Of a stretch of 64,000 nucleotides of DNA, positions 36,090-44,438 are shown in pieces (the first letter of the stretch is position 1; each line of letters begins with the position of its first letter). Below the pieces are notes generated by a model. It made no database searches, had not been told where the DNA came from, and saw nothing but the letters and a program-made list of their open reading frames with translations. Both the position numbers and the translations under genes were made by a program. This stretch comes from Lachnospiraceae oral taxon 107 str. F0167 (GTDB lineage: Bacteria; Bacillota; Clostridia; Lachnospirales; Lachnospiraceae): the NCBI GenBank assembly GCA_000209465.1, contig GL890586.1, forward strand, positions 75,058-139,057. Reading direction: 5' to 3'.

Positions 36090-36242
36090 CTTGTATCACC
36101 CCTTTCAGATATAAATTAATCTTGTATGCAAGCATTATTTTATGCTATGATTAACCCGTATATATATCTATAATATACCAGGGGTTTTAATAAGTCAATC
36201 GAAAACTTGTATCCAAGATTAAAAGAAAAACTTGTATCCAAG
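36090..36242. promoter_or_regulatory. kdu/yesL intergenic operator array
   Basis: CTTGTATGCAAG at 36121-36132 and CTTGTATCCAAG at 36206-36217 and 36231-36242 are near-palindromes of the kind bound by FCD-type GntR regulators. A partial fourth copy (CTTGTATC) starts at 36090, near the regulator's translation start. The array lies between divergent kdu and yesL. Confidence 0.75.
36170..36198 (-). promoter_or_regulatory. Promoter of the kdu regulator operon
   Basis: On the minus strand TTGACT (36198-36193), 17 bases, TATTAT (36175-36170). It is flanked by operator copies upstream and downstream, an arrangement that fits looping repression. Confidence 0.6.
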
Positions 36243-36288
36243 AAAGATTAAAACAACCCTTTAACATAATTTTGACAAGGAGAAAAAT

Positions 36289-36939
36289 ATGGGCGGACTG
36301 TTTAATTATGACAATCCTATATGGAGATTTGTAGGAAGAATATGGGATTTGTTTATACTCAATTTATTATGGATAGTATGTTCATTGCCGGTAATAACAT
36401 TCGGGGCTTCAACCACCGCAATGTATTATTGTACATTAAAAATAGCAAGAGACCGTGACAGCGGCGGTATATTGTCAATGTTTTTTCACAGCTTTAAAGA
36501 TAATCTTTTACAGTCAACCATTATATGGGTGATAATGGCTTTTATAGGAGGAATACTTTTCTTTGATATAAGATTTTTCAGCTTTTATCTGTCTCAGGGA
36601 AATACTTTTTTTAGGATGATTGTATTTACGATTACATGCTTTTTGATCCTTTTATGGCTTTTTATATTTTTATATGTATTTCCAATACAGGCAAAGTTTA
36701 TAAATCCGGTTAAAAAGACCTTTAAACTGGCACTTCTTATGTCGGTAAAGCATCTTATAAGAACCGTAATAATACTTGGAGGAAGTATTTTAATATTGGT
36801 TGCGGTTTATATTTTGATAATGAGATTGCCGGGGGTAATGTCTATGCTTGTACTTTTGCTTGGTTCGGGTATTTCACTGTTTCAGGCAAGCCAGTTTAAT
36901 ATTATATTTGATAAATATATTGATGATAATAATCAATAA
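36289..36939 (+). CDS. yesL: YesL family membrane protein (DUF624)
   Basis: 216 residues with five or six membrane segments. The N-terminus GGLFNYDNPIWRFVGRIWDL and the SLPVITFGASTTAMYY stretch are typical of YesL/DUF624. Such genes accompany pectin and rhamnogalacturonan utilisation genes; the molecular role is unknown. It faces kduD/kduI across the operator array, which suggests shared control. An AAGGAG site precedes the ATG. Confidence 0.85.
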   Translation: MGGLFNYDNPIWRFVGRIWDLFILNLLWIVCSLPVITFGASTTAMYYCTLKIARDRDSGGILSMFFHSFKDNLLQSTIIWVIMAFIGGILFFDIRFFSFYLSQGNTFFRMIVFTITCFLILLWLFIFLYVFPIQAKFINPVKKTFKLALLMSVKHLIRTVIILGGSILILVAVYILIMRLPGVMSMLVLLLGSGISLFQASQFNIIFDKYIDDNNQ

Positions 36940-36992
36940 TAAATTGTACTTGTTTTTAGACATTTTGTTATTTTTTTAACCAATCATAATGC

Positions 36993-37134
36993 TTGTATTG
37001 TAGCTTTTTTTTTACTATACTAGTATATATATGAGCTCTATAGAGCTTTTTATGTGCAAATAAGCACAAATAAAAATAGCAGTCACTTTAAGTCGTATCC
37101 TAAATCGGATACTTGAGAAAAATTGCTATATAAT
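36993..37134 (+). promoter_or_regulatory. pta promoter region with palindromes
   Basis: TTGTAT (36993-36998), 17 bases, TATACT (37016-37021) is a candidate promoter. The leader then carries the palindrome AGCTCTATAGAGCT (37034-37047, followed by TTTT), a TGTGC/GCACA hairpin, and GTATCC/GGATAC (37095-37112). A second TATAAT is at 37129-37134 without a clear -35. Confidence 0.45.
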
Positions 37135-37173
37135 ATTAGCTATATGCTATAGGAATGGGAAGGTATAAGTCAT

Positions 37174-38175
37174 ATGTCAATGATGGATCAACTAAAAAGA
37201 CGTGCAAAAGAGAACAGGAAAACCATAATCTTACCTGAGTCTATGGATAAGAGAATATTCAAGGCGGCAGAGGTAATTTTGAAAGAAGGTTTGGCAGACC
37301 TAATAATTATAGGTACTCCACAGGAAGTGGAAGAAAATTCCAAGGGTTGTGATATTACCGGGGCGACTATAATCGATCCGAATACTTATGAGAAAACAAA
37401 GGAATATGAGGATCTCTTTGTAGAACTTAGAAAGTCAAAAGGGCTTACTCATGAAGATGCAAGAAAGCAGATGTTAAGTGATTACACCACTTATGGATGT
37501 CTTATGCTCAAGGCGGGAGATGCCGACGGACTTGTAAGCGGTGCATGTCATTCAACAGCAAACACATTAAGACCTGCATTACAGATAATCAAGACCAAGC
37601 CGGGTTCAAAGCTTGTTTCAGGATTCTTTGTAGTGGAAGTGCCTAATTGTGAGTTTGGAGAGAATGGAGTATTTGTATTTGCCGATTGTTCCATTGAGCA
37701 AAATCCTGATCCTGAAAAGCTTGCATCTATTGCAATTTCCTCAGCTGAAAGCTTTAAGTTCCTTGTAGGAGGAGAGCCGAGGGTTGCAATGTTAAGTCAC
37801 TCATCAAAGGGAAGTGCAAAACATGATGATGTAACAAAGGTTGTGGAGGCAACAAGAATTGCACAGGAAACAGCACCTGAGCTTTGCCTGGACGGAGAGC
37901 TTCAACTTGATGCGGCTTTGGTACCTGAGATAGGAGCAAGCAAGGCACCGGGTTCAAAGGTGGCAGGACATGCAAATGTACTCGTATTCCCTGATCTTGA
38001 TGCGGCAAATATCGGATATAAGCTTGTGCAAAGACTTGCAAAGGCAAATGCATACGGACCTATGTGTCAGGGAATTGCAAAGCCGGTAAATGACTTATCA
38101 AGAGGTTGTTCTTATGAGGATATAGTAGGTGTAGTAGCAATTACAGCAATACAAGCTGCCGGAGAAGATAAATAA
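37174..38175 (+). CDS. pta: Phosphate acetyltransferase
   Basis: 333 residues, the short PTA_PTB domain form common in Firmicutes. Recognisable stretches are TIILPESMDKRIFKAAE, GLVSGACHSTANTLRPAL and the C-terminal PVNDLSRGCSYEDIVG. It interconverts acetyl-CoA and acetyl phosphate. ackA follows 25 bases later, forming the acetate/ATP pathway of fermentation. Confidence 0.95.
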   Translation: MSMMDQLKRRAKENRKTIILPESMDKRIFKAAEVILKEGLADLIIIGTPQEVEENSKGCDITGATIIDPNTYEKTKEYEDLFVELRKSKGLTHEDARKQMLSDYTTYGCLMLKAGDADGLVSGACHSTANTLRPALQIIKTKPGSKLVSGFFVVEVPNCEFGENGVFVFADCSIEQNPDPEKLASIAISSAESFKFLVGGEPRVAMLSHSSKGSAKHDDVTKVVEATRIAQETAPELCLDGELQLDAALVPEIGASKAPGSKVAGHANVLVFPDLDAANIGYKLVQRLAKANAYGPMCQGIAKPVNDLSRGCSYEDIVGVVAITAIQAAGEDK

Positions 38176-38200
38176 TTAAAGACAAGGAATGGAGTTTCGT

Positions 38201-39403
38201 ATGAAGAATATTTTGGTTATCAATTGTGGTAGTTCATCATTAAAGTATCAGCTTATAAATATGGAGAATGAGGAGCCTTTAGCAAAGGGTATATTTGAGA
38301 GAATCGCAATACCCGGATCAAAGCTTACACATGAGCCTGTCGGAAGAGAGAAGTTCAAAATAGAAAAGAATGTAAAGAACCATACAGAGGCTATTGCCTT
38401 GGTACTTGAGGCACTTACAGATAAGGAACATGGTGTAATAAAGGATGCAAGTGAGATCTATGCTATCGGACATAGAGTTGTACAGGGCGGAGTGGAATAT
38501 CCGGAATCGGTTGTTATTACAGATAAGGTAAAGGAAGATATACAGAAATATTCAGATCTTGCACCACTTCACAATCCTGCAAACCTTATGGGTATTGAGG
38601 CTGTAGAGAAGGCAATGCCTGGGCTTCCGAATGTAGCTGCTTTTGATACATCATTCGGAATGGGTATGCCTGAGAAAGCATATAAGTATGCTATTCCAAA
38701 TGAGTATTATGAGAATTATCATATCAGAAGATATGGATTCCACGGAACAAGCCATATGTATGTATCTCAGGAGGCTATTAAGTTTGCAGGTCTTGATAAG
38801 GATACAGCAAGAGTTATAGTATGTCACCTTGGAAACGGTGCATCAATTTCAGCATCCGTAGGCGGAAAATGTGTGGATTCTTCAATGGGACTTACTCCGC
38901 TTGAGGGACTTATAATGGGTACAAGATCAGGAGATGTGGATCCGGCTATTGTACAGTATATCTGCAATAAAGAGAACAAAAGTGTTGATGAGGTACTTGA
39001 TATACTCAACAAGAAGTCAGGTGTTCTTGGAATGAGCGGCGGAATATCATCAGACTTTAGAGATATCGAGAATGCTGAAGCTGACGGAAATAATCTTGCA
39101 AAAGTTGCACTTGAGGCATTCAGATACAGAATTATAAAGTATGTGGGTGCATATATAGCTGTTATGGGAGGAGTTGACGCTATTTGCTTTACAGCAGGTG
39201 TTGGCGAAAATGACAAGATTACAAGACAGATAGTAGGAGATAATTTTGCATTCCTCGGTGCAAAGGTTGATCCTGAGGTGAATAATGTTCGTGGTAAGAA
39301 GACCATGATTTCAACACCTGATTCAAAAATAAAGATCATGTTATTACCTACAAATGAGGAGTTGGCAATAGCAAGAGATACCTACAGATTGACAAAAAAA
39401 TAA
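38201..39403 (+). CDS. ackA: Acetate kinase
   Basis: 400 residues. ASKHA fold: N-terminal ILVINCGSSSLKYQL, then GHRVVQGG, YGFHGTSHMYVS (catalytic histidine region), VCHLGNGASI and FTAGVGEN. ATG chosen because GGAG lies seven bases upstream; an in-frame ATG 12 bases earlier overlaps that site. It makes acetate and ATP from acetyl phosphate. Confidence 0.95.
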   Translation: MKNILVINCGSSSLKYQLINMENEEPLAKGIFERIAIPGSKLTHEPVGREKFKIEKNVKNHTEAIALVLEALTDKEHGVIKDASEIYAIGHRVVQGGVEYPESVVITDKVKEDIQKYSDLAPLHNPANLMGIEAVEKAMPGLPNVAAFDTSFGMGMPEKAYKYAIPNEYYENYHIRRYGFHGTSHMYVSQEAIKFAGLDKDTARVIVCHLGNGASISASVGGKCVDSSMGLTPLEGLIMGTRSGDVDPAIVQYICNKENKSVDEVLDILNKKSGVLGMSGGISSDFRDIENAEADGNNLAKVALEAFRYRIIKYVGAYIAVMGGVDAICFTAGVGENDKITRQIVGDNFAFLGAKVDPEVNNVRGKKTMISTPDSKIKIMLLPTNEELAIARDTYRLTKK

Positions 39404-39405
39404 TA

Positions 39406-39434
39406 TTGACAAGTAAACCCATTGCCAGTATAAT
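39406..39434 (+). promoter_or_regulatory. Consensus promoter of rpmF
   Basis: TTGACA, exactly 17 bases, TATAAT: both hexamers perfect. It begins two bases after the ackA stop, giving rpmF its own strong promoter. Confidence 0.85.
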
Positions 39435-39472
39435 AAGAAAAGTTTTGTGACTCGCGATAAGGAGGTGAAAGA

Positions 39473-39652
39473 ATGTCAATTTGTCCAAAGAATAAAACAT
39501 CTCGCGGTAGAAGAGATAAGAGAAGAGCTAATTGGAAAATGTCAGCTACAAGTCTTGTAAAATGCTCAAAATGTGGAGAGTTAATGCTTCCTCATAGAGT
39601 TTGTAAGGCATGTGGTTCATATAACAAGCGTGAAATAGTTACAGTAGACTAA
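39473..39652 (+). CDS. rpmF: 50S ribosomal protein L32
   Basis: 59 residues: MSICPKNKTSRGRRDKRRAN start, then the zinc-ribbon cysteines in CSKCGELMLPHRVCKACG, the C+ form of L32. AAGGAGG lies seven bases before the ATG. The yceD (DUF177) gene that often precedes rpmF is absent; ackA is directly upstream. Confidence 0.95.
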   Translation: MSICPKNKTSRGRRDKRRANWKMSATSLVKCSKCGELMLPHRVCKACGSYNKREIVTVD

Positions 39653-39681
39653 TAGTTAGTATCTATAAGTTTTGCTGATTG

Positions 39682-39720
39682 GAATAACAGGGTTGCTACC
39701 AAGTGGCAACCCTGTTATTC
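39682..39720 (+). terminator. rpmF terminator hairpin
   Basis: A perfect 15-bp stem (GAATAACAGGGTTGC and its complement) with a nine-base loop lies 30 bases after rpmF. The following sequence is AT-rich but lacks a pure T tract. Confidence 0.75.
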
Positions 39721-39787
39721 TATTATATATATATGACTATATATGACAAAAATACACAAAAATAGAAAATAATTTAGTAGACGCTTT

Positions 39788-39917
39788 GATTTTACAATCC
39801 TTGTAGCGTTTAGCTGTACGAAAAAGCGAGACAGGATTCAGCTGCCGAGGACTTGTTTGAGTGCAGTTCGCTGCTTTTCAAGCGAACAAACGAGTTGTGC
39901 AGGCTGTGTAAAATCCT
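39788..39917 (+). ncRNA. Structured GC-rich intergenic element
   Basis: GATTTTACA (39788-39796) can pair with TGTAAAATC (39907-39915). Alternatively AGGATT (39833-39838) pairs with AATCCT (39912-39917). Nested inside are CAGCTGC with GCAGGCTG, GACTTGTTTG with CAAACGAGTT, and an apical GCAG-TTCG-CTGC hairpin with a UUCG tetraloop. Base composition is far richer in GC than the flanks. It could be a cis-regulatory RNA for prmA, a small RNA, or a copy of a dispersed palindromic repeat. Strand is a guess. Confidence 0.45.
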
Positions 39918-39988
39918 GCGAAGCTTTCAAGCAGAGCTGCGTTTAGAATTGGAAAATCAAAATTCTACTTATACTAGGGAGTAAGTAT

Positions 39989-40954
39989 ATGAAGTGGGAG
40001 AAGTATACTCTTATTACAAAGACCGATGCGGTGGATATTTTGAGTGCATCGCTTGGGGATATAGGTGTGGAAGGTATTGAAATAGAAGATAATGTACCTT
40101 TAACTGCACAAGAAACAAAGGGAATGTTTATAGATTTTCCACCGGAGTTACCGGAGGATGAAGGCATAGCAAAGGTAAGCTTTTATCTGGATTCGGAAGC
40201 TGACAATACAGCGCTTTTGGAAGATATTAAAAACACTTTAGAAGAATTGAAAGAGTTTTGTGATATCGGTGACGGAGTGCTTAAAAAGTCTGAGACCGAG
40301 GATAAGGATTGGATAAACAACTGGAAACAGTATTTTAAGCCTTTTTTTGTGGGAGATATCCTTATAAAGCCTACTTGGGAAGAGATACCTGAGGATGCCA
40401 AGTATAAGACTTTGATACAGATAGATCCCGGAACTGCATTCGGTACGGGAGCACATGAGACTACAAAGCTTTGTATATTGGCACTTGAAAAGTATCTTAG
40501 GACAAAGCCTGAAGCTAAGGTGCTTGATATAGGAACAGGAAGCGGAATACTTGGAATTGCGGCATTAAAGCTGGGTGCTGAATGTGTATTCGGAACAGAT
40601 TTAGATGATATGGCTATAGATGCAGTTATGGAAAATATGATCAGCAATGAAGTGGGGATGACTGAGTTTGTAGCGGTATGTGGAGATATCCTGACAGATG
40701 AGAATGTAATGGATATGGCAGGTTATGAAAAGTTTGATATAGTAACGGCAAATATTTTAGCCCCTGTTATAATAGAACTTATAAAGAATGTAGCAAAGCA
40801 TATGAGAAAAGGCGGTATATTTATAACATCGGGAATTATAGATACAAAAGAAGCCGATGTAGTGCTTGCTTTTAAAAAGAGTGAGGATTTTGAGATTATT
40901 GAAATAAATCATCTTGGTGAATGGGTAAGCATAGTGGCAAAAAAGAGGGAATAG
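39989..40954 (+). CDS. prmA: Ribosomal protein L11 methyltransferase
   Basis: 321 residues. N-terminal substrate-recognition domain, then the class I methyltransferase with DPGTAFGTGAHETTKLC, VLDIGTGSGILGIAALKLG, and the NILAPVI motif IV. It trimethylates ribosomal protein L11. It is the first of four genes joined almost without gaps (rsmE, iscS, thiI). Confidence 0.93.
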   Translation: MKWEKYTLITKTDAVDILSASLGDIGVEGIEIEDNVPLTAQETKGMFIDFPPELPEDEGIAKVSFYLDSEADNTALLEDIKNTLEELKEFCDIGDGVLKKSETEDKDWINNWKQYFKPFFVGDILIKPTWEEIPEDAKYKTLIQIDPGTAFGTGAHETTKLCILALEKYLRTKPEAKVLDIGTGSGILGIAALKLGAECVFGTDLDDMAIDAVMENMISNEVGMTEFVAVCGDILTDENVMDMAGYEKFDIVTANILAPVIIELIKNVAKHMRKGGIFITSGIIDTKEADVVLAFKKSEDFEIIEINHLGEWVSIVAKKRE

Positions 40955-41692
40955 ATGTATCATTTTTTTGTAGATGAAGATCAGATAAGCGGGGAGTATG
41001 CATATATAAAGGGCAGTGATGTCAATCATATAGTAAATGTTTTGCGCATGAAACCCGGTGAAGAACTTCTTATCAGTGTTAAGGGAGAATGGGATTATCT
41101 TTGTAAAATAGAAGAGATAGAAAATGACAGGGTGAACTTAAAAGTACTTGAGAGTATGGAACAAAGAGAGCTGCCTGTAAATATCACTTTGCTTCAGGGT
41201 ATTCCCAAATCAGACAAGCTGGAAATGATAATACAAAAGGCAATAGAGCTTGGCGTAAGTGAGATAATACCTGTAAAGACTAAAAGAGTCGTGGTAAAGA
41301 TAGAAGAAAAAAAACAGGCTTCAAAGGTTGCCAGATGGAATGCTATTGCGGAAAGTGCAGCCAAGCAATCTAAAAGAAGTATTATACCAAAAGTTTCGGA
41401 GCCGAAATCCATAGATAATGCACTTGAAATAGTAAAGGACTTTGGTGTAAAATTGATACCCTATGAGAATGCAGACGGTATAGAGAAGACCAGAAAAATA
41501 TTAAACGGTATGGACAAAACAAAGAATATAGCTGTATTTATAGGTCCTGAGGGAGGCTTTGAAGAAGAGGAAGTAGAGAAGATAAATAAATCCGGCTTTG
41601 AAGTGATTACACTGGGAAAGAGAATACTAAGGACGGAGACGGCAGGTCTTGCATTGCTCAGTAATATAATGATCAGATTGGAAGATGAATAG
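40955..41692 (+). CDS. rsmE: 16S rRNA m3U1498 methyltransferase
   Basis: 245 residues, SPOUT family: YHFFVDEDQISGEYAYI N-terminal domain, LQGIPKSDKLEMIIQKAIEL, and C-terminal knot motifs FIGPEGGFEEEEV and LGKRILRTETAGLALL. It methylates U1498 of 16S rRNA. It begins right after the prmA stop. Confidence 0.93.
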   Translation: MYHFFVDEDQISGEYAYIKGSDVNHIVNVLRMKPGEELLISVKGEWDYLCKIEEIENDRVNLKVLESMEQRELPVNITLLQGIPKSDKLEMIIQKAIELGVSEIIPVKTKRVVVKIEEKKQASKVARWNAIAESAAKQSKRSIIPKVSEPKSIDNALEIVKDFGVKLIPYENADGIEKTRKILNGMDKTKNIAVFIGPEGGFEEEEVEKINKSGFEVITLGKRILRTETAGLALLSNIMIRLEDE

Positions 41693-42847
41693 ATGGATGT
41701 ATATTTTGACAACTCCGCCTCTACAAGGGTAAGCGAAAAAGCAATAGAAATAATGCTAAAGACCATGAGAGAGGACTATGCAAATACAAGTGCAAAACAT
41801 ATAAAGGGTGTAGATGCCGAAAAATATGTAAAAGATGTGGCAGATATAATAGCAAAGACTCTAAAGGTGAAAAAGAGTGAGATAATCTTTACATCAGGAG
41901 GTACCGAGTCCAATAATCTGGCTATAATAGGTACCGCCATGGCAAGGAAAAGATATGGAAATCATATTATAATATCGGGTATTGAACATCCGGCTGTATA
42001 CAGACCTGCCGAGTTTTTGATGGAGCAGGGCTTTGAAGTAACCATACTTCCCGTAAATGCCGAGGGAGCGGTGGATCTTGAAGTATTAAAATCAAGCTTG
42101 AGAGATGATACTGTTTTAGTTTCCGTGATGTATGTAAATAATGAAATAGGAGCTATAGAACCTGTAGATGAGATTTCAAGGATAATAAAGGCTAAGAATA
42201 AGGATATATTATTTCATGTAGATGCCATACAGGCTTATACCAAGTTTAAAATCACACCGAAGACACAGGGAATTGATATGCTTTCAGCATCAGGTCATAA
42301 ATTTCATGGACCTAAGGGAGTGGGATTTTTATACATTGACAGCAGTGTAAAGATAAATCCTATAATCTTTGGAGGTGGTCATCAAAGAGGAATGAGAAGC
42401 GGAACATTAAATACCACAGGAATTGCCGGAATGGGAGTTGCCGCAAAGGAAGCCTATGATGATTTTGAGAAAAAAATAAAGAATATAGTTGATTTAAAAT
42501 ATTATCTTATGGATAATCTTGAAAAAATAGAAGGTGCCGTATTAAATACAAAAAGAGGTGAAAACTTTGCACCGCAGATAATCAGTGTATCTTTTGAAGA
42601 TATACGTGCGGAGGTTTTATTACATGCCTTGGAGGATAGAGGGATATATGTATCAAGCGGTTCAGCCTGTTCCTCAAATCATCCGGGGATATCAGGCACA
42701 TTAAAGGCTATAGGGTTAAGAGAGGATTTATTGGATTCTACAATAAGGATTTCTTTATCGGAGCTTAACAATAGGGAAGAGGCTGATTATTTTTTAAAGA
42801 ACTTAGTGGAGCTTTTGCCGCTTCTTAGAAAATTTGTGAGGAAATAA
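41693..42847 (+). CDS. iscS: Cysteine desulfurase, IscS/NifS type
   Basis: 384 residues, PLP-dependent. MDVYFDNSASTRVSEKAIEI start, the PLP lysine in SASGHKFHGPKGVGF, and the catalytic cysteine in SSGSACSSNHPGISG. Because thiI follows directly, it likely supplies sulfur for tRNA 4-thiouridine or thiamine. A second desulfurase (sufS) lies at 61783. Confidence 0.92.
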   Translation: MDVYFDNSASTRVSEKAIEIMLKTMREDYANTSAKHIKGVDAEKYVKDVADIIAKTLKVKKSEIIFTSGGTESNNLAIIGTAMARKRYGNHIIISGIEHPAVYRPAEFLMEQGFEVTILPVNAEGAVDLEVLKSSLRDDTVLVSVMYVNNEIGAIEPVDEISRIIKAKNKDILFHVDAIQAYTKFKITPKTQGIDMLSASGHKFHGPKGVGFLYIDSSVKINPIIFGGGHQRGMRSGTLNTTGIAGMGVAAKEAYDDFEKKIKNIVDLKYYLMDNLEKIEGAVLNTKRGENFAPQIISVSFEDIRAEVLLHALEDRGIYVSSGSACSSNHPGISGTLKAIGLREDLLDSTIRISLSELNNREEADYFLKNLVELLPLLRKFVRK

Positions 42848-44031
42848 TGAAATACAAATCATTTTTAATTAAATATGGAGAGATAGGCGTAAAGGGAAAG
42901 AACAGATATATGTTTGAAGACGCCTTGATGAAGCAGATAAGAACCACATTAAAAGAGGTTGAAGGTAAATTTATCGTATCCAAGGAACTGGGAAGAATCT
43001 ATGTGGATATGGAAGGTGAATACGACTATGATGAGGTAATTGACAGGCTTAGTAAGGTCTTTGGCATAGTCGGTATCTGCCCAATGGTAAGAATAGAATC
43101 AAAGGACTATGAAAACCTGAAAAAGCGGGTGGTGGAATATGTGGACGAAGTATACCCGGATAAGAATTTCACCTTCAAAGTGGATACGAGAAGAGCGGAT
43201 AAAAGCTTTCCGGGAACTTCGGAGAGTATAAATGCAGAGCTTGGAGAAGTGATTTTAAATACCTTTCCTGAAATAAAGGTAAATGTCAGAAAACCTGATG
43301 TACTTATAAAGGTGGAAATAAGAACATATATAAATATATATTCTGTGGAAATACCTGGCCCCGGCGGAATGCCTATCGGTACAAACGGCAGAGCTATGCT
43401 CTTACTCTCAGGAGGTATAGACTCGCCTGTAGCAGGTTATATGATTGCTAAAAGAGGTGTAAGGGTGGAGGCTGTATATTTCCATGCTCCGCCATATACA
43501 TCGGAAAGAGCCAAGATAAAAGTAATAGAGCTTGCACAACTGGTTTCAAAGTATACCGGACCTGTGAATCTGCATATAATCAATTTTACAGATATTCAAT
43601 TGGCAATATATGAGAACTGTCCACATGATGAGCTTACCATCATTATGAGAAGATATATGATGAAAATAGCGGAAAAGATAGCTGTAGATAATGGGGATCA
43701 GGCGCTTATTACGGGAGAGAGTATCGGACAGGTGGCATCTCAGACCATTCAATCACTTCTTACTACAGATGCTGCGGCGACATTGCCTGTATTCAGACCT
43801 CTTATAGGATTTGACAAGCAGGAGATAGTGGAAATTTCGGAAAAAATAGGCACTTATGAAACATCCATACAGCCTTATGAGGATTGCTGTACCATATTTG
43901 TGGCAAAACATCCGGTGACCAGACCTGTTTTGGAAGATATAGAAAAGTCTGAAATAAAGCTTGAGGGAATTATAGAAGAACTTATAGAAAAAGCTTTGGA
44001 AACCAAGGAAAGGATTCTGGTAAAAGCATAA
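42847..44031 (+). CDS. thiI: tRNA 4-thiouridine synthase ThiI
   Basis: 394 residues: N-terminal ferredoxin-like and THUMP domain, then the PP-loop LLSGGIDSPVAGYMIAKRG and GESIGQVASQT. It ends soon after the PP-loop domain and has no rhodanese extension, the usual Gram-positive form. Its start overlaps the iscS stop (TAATG). Confidence 0.93.
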   Translation: MKYKSFLIKYGEIGVKGKNRYMFEDALMKQIRTTLKEVEGKFIVSKELGRIYVDMEGEYDYDEVIDRLSKVFGIVGICPMVRIESKDYENLKKRVVEYVDEVYPDKNFTFKVDTRRADKSFPGTSESINAELGEVILNTFPEIKVNVRKPDVLIKVEIRTYINIYSVEIPGPGGMPIGTNGRAMLLLSGGIDSPVAGYMIAKRGVRVEAVYFHAPPYTSERAKIKVIELAQLVSKYTGPVNLHIINFTDIQLAIYENCPHDELTIIMRRYMMKIAEKIAVDNGDQALITGESIGQVASQTIQSLLTTDAAATLPVFRPLIGFDKQEIVEISEKIGTYETSIQPYEDCCTIFVAKHPVTRPVLEDIEKSEIKLEGIIEELIEKALETKERILVKA

Positions 44032-44063
44032 AAAAAGGTCTGGCAGGTTTTCCTGTCAGACTA
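44030..44063 (-). terminator. Terminator of the HPr-like gene
   Basis: Arms around TTTT (GTCTGGCAGG with CCTGTCAGAC) are followed on the minus strand by seven T. It also sits directly after thiI on the other strand, where no T tract follows. Confidence 0.75.
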
Positions 44064-44071
44064 AAAAAATC

Positions 44072-44305
44072 TTATTTGATGATATATGGAGAGAGTGCCT
44101 CAAGTATCTGCTCTACATTATCCTCGGCATGAATATTAAGATCGATAGGCTTTGATAAGTCCAAGCTGAAGATACCCATTATTGATTTTGCATCTATAAC
44201 ATATCTTCCTGAAACTAAGTCAAAGTCCACATCGTACTTAGCTAATTCATTTACAAATGACTTTACTTTGTCAATGGAATTAAGGGAAATTTGAACTGTT
44301 TTCAT
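44072..44305 (-). CDS. HPr-like protein lacking the active histidine
   Basis: 77 residues with the HPr fold pattern: KTVQISLNSIDKVKSFVNEL, then AKSIMGIFSLDLSKPIDL, which matches the Ser46 helix region of HPr. No histidine is present near position 15, so it cannot be phosphorylated as a PTS carrier. It may be regulatory, like Crh, but it differs from Crh too. ATG chosen after GGAGG. Confidence 0.75.
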   Translation of the reverse strand: MKTVQISLNSIDKVKSFVNELAKYDVDFDLVSGRYVIDAKSIMGIFSLDLSKPIDLNIHAEDNVEQILEALSPYIIK

Positions 44306-44438
44306 ATAATCCTCCATGTTAAAAAAATTGTAATAAATGACACAGATACTTTACGTATTTGTACATTTAAAGCTATCTATATCCTATATAAAATTTTTAG
44401 TAAAGTCAATGACATTTGATAATTAGAAAGGATTTTTT

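Noticed and set aside
36206-36242. Two identical ACTTGTATCCAAGA repeats considered as mobile-element ends
   Set aside because: No transposase or target duplication; better explained as operators beside a GntR gene.
38824-39339. 171-codon minus-strand frame inside ackA
   Set aside because: Shadow of the conserved ackA frame.
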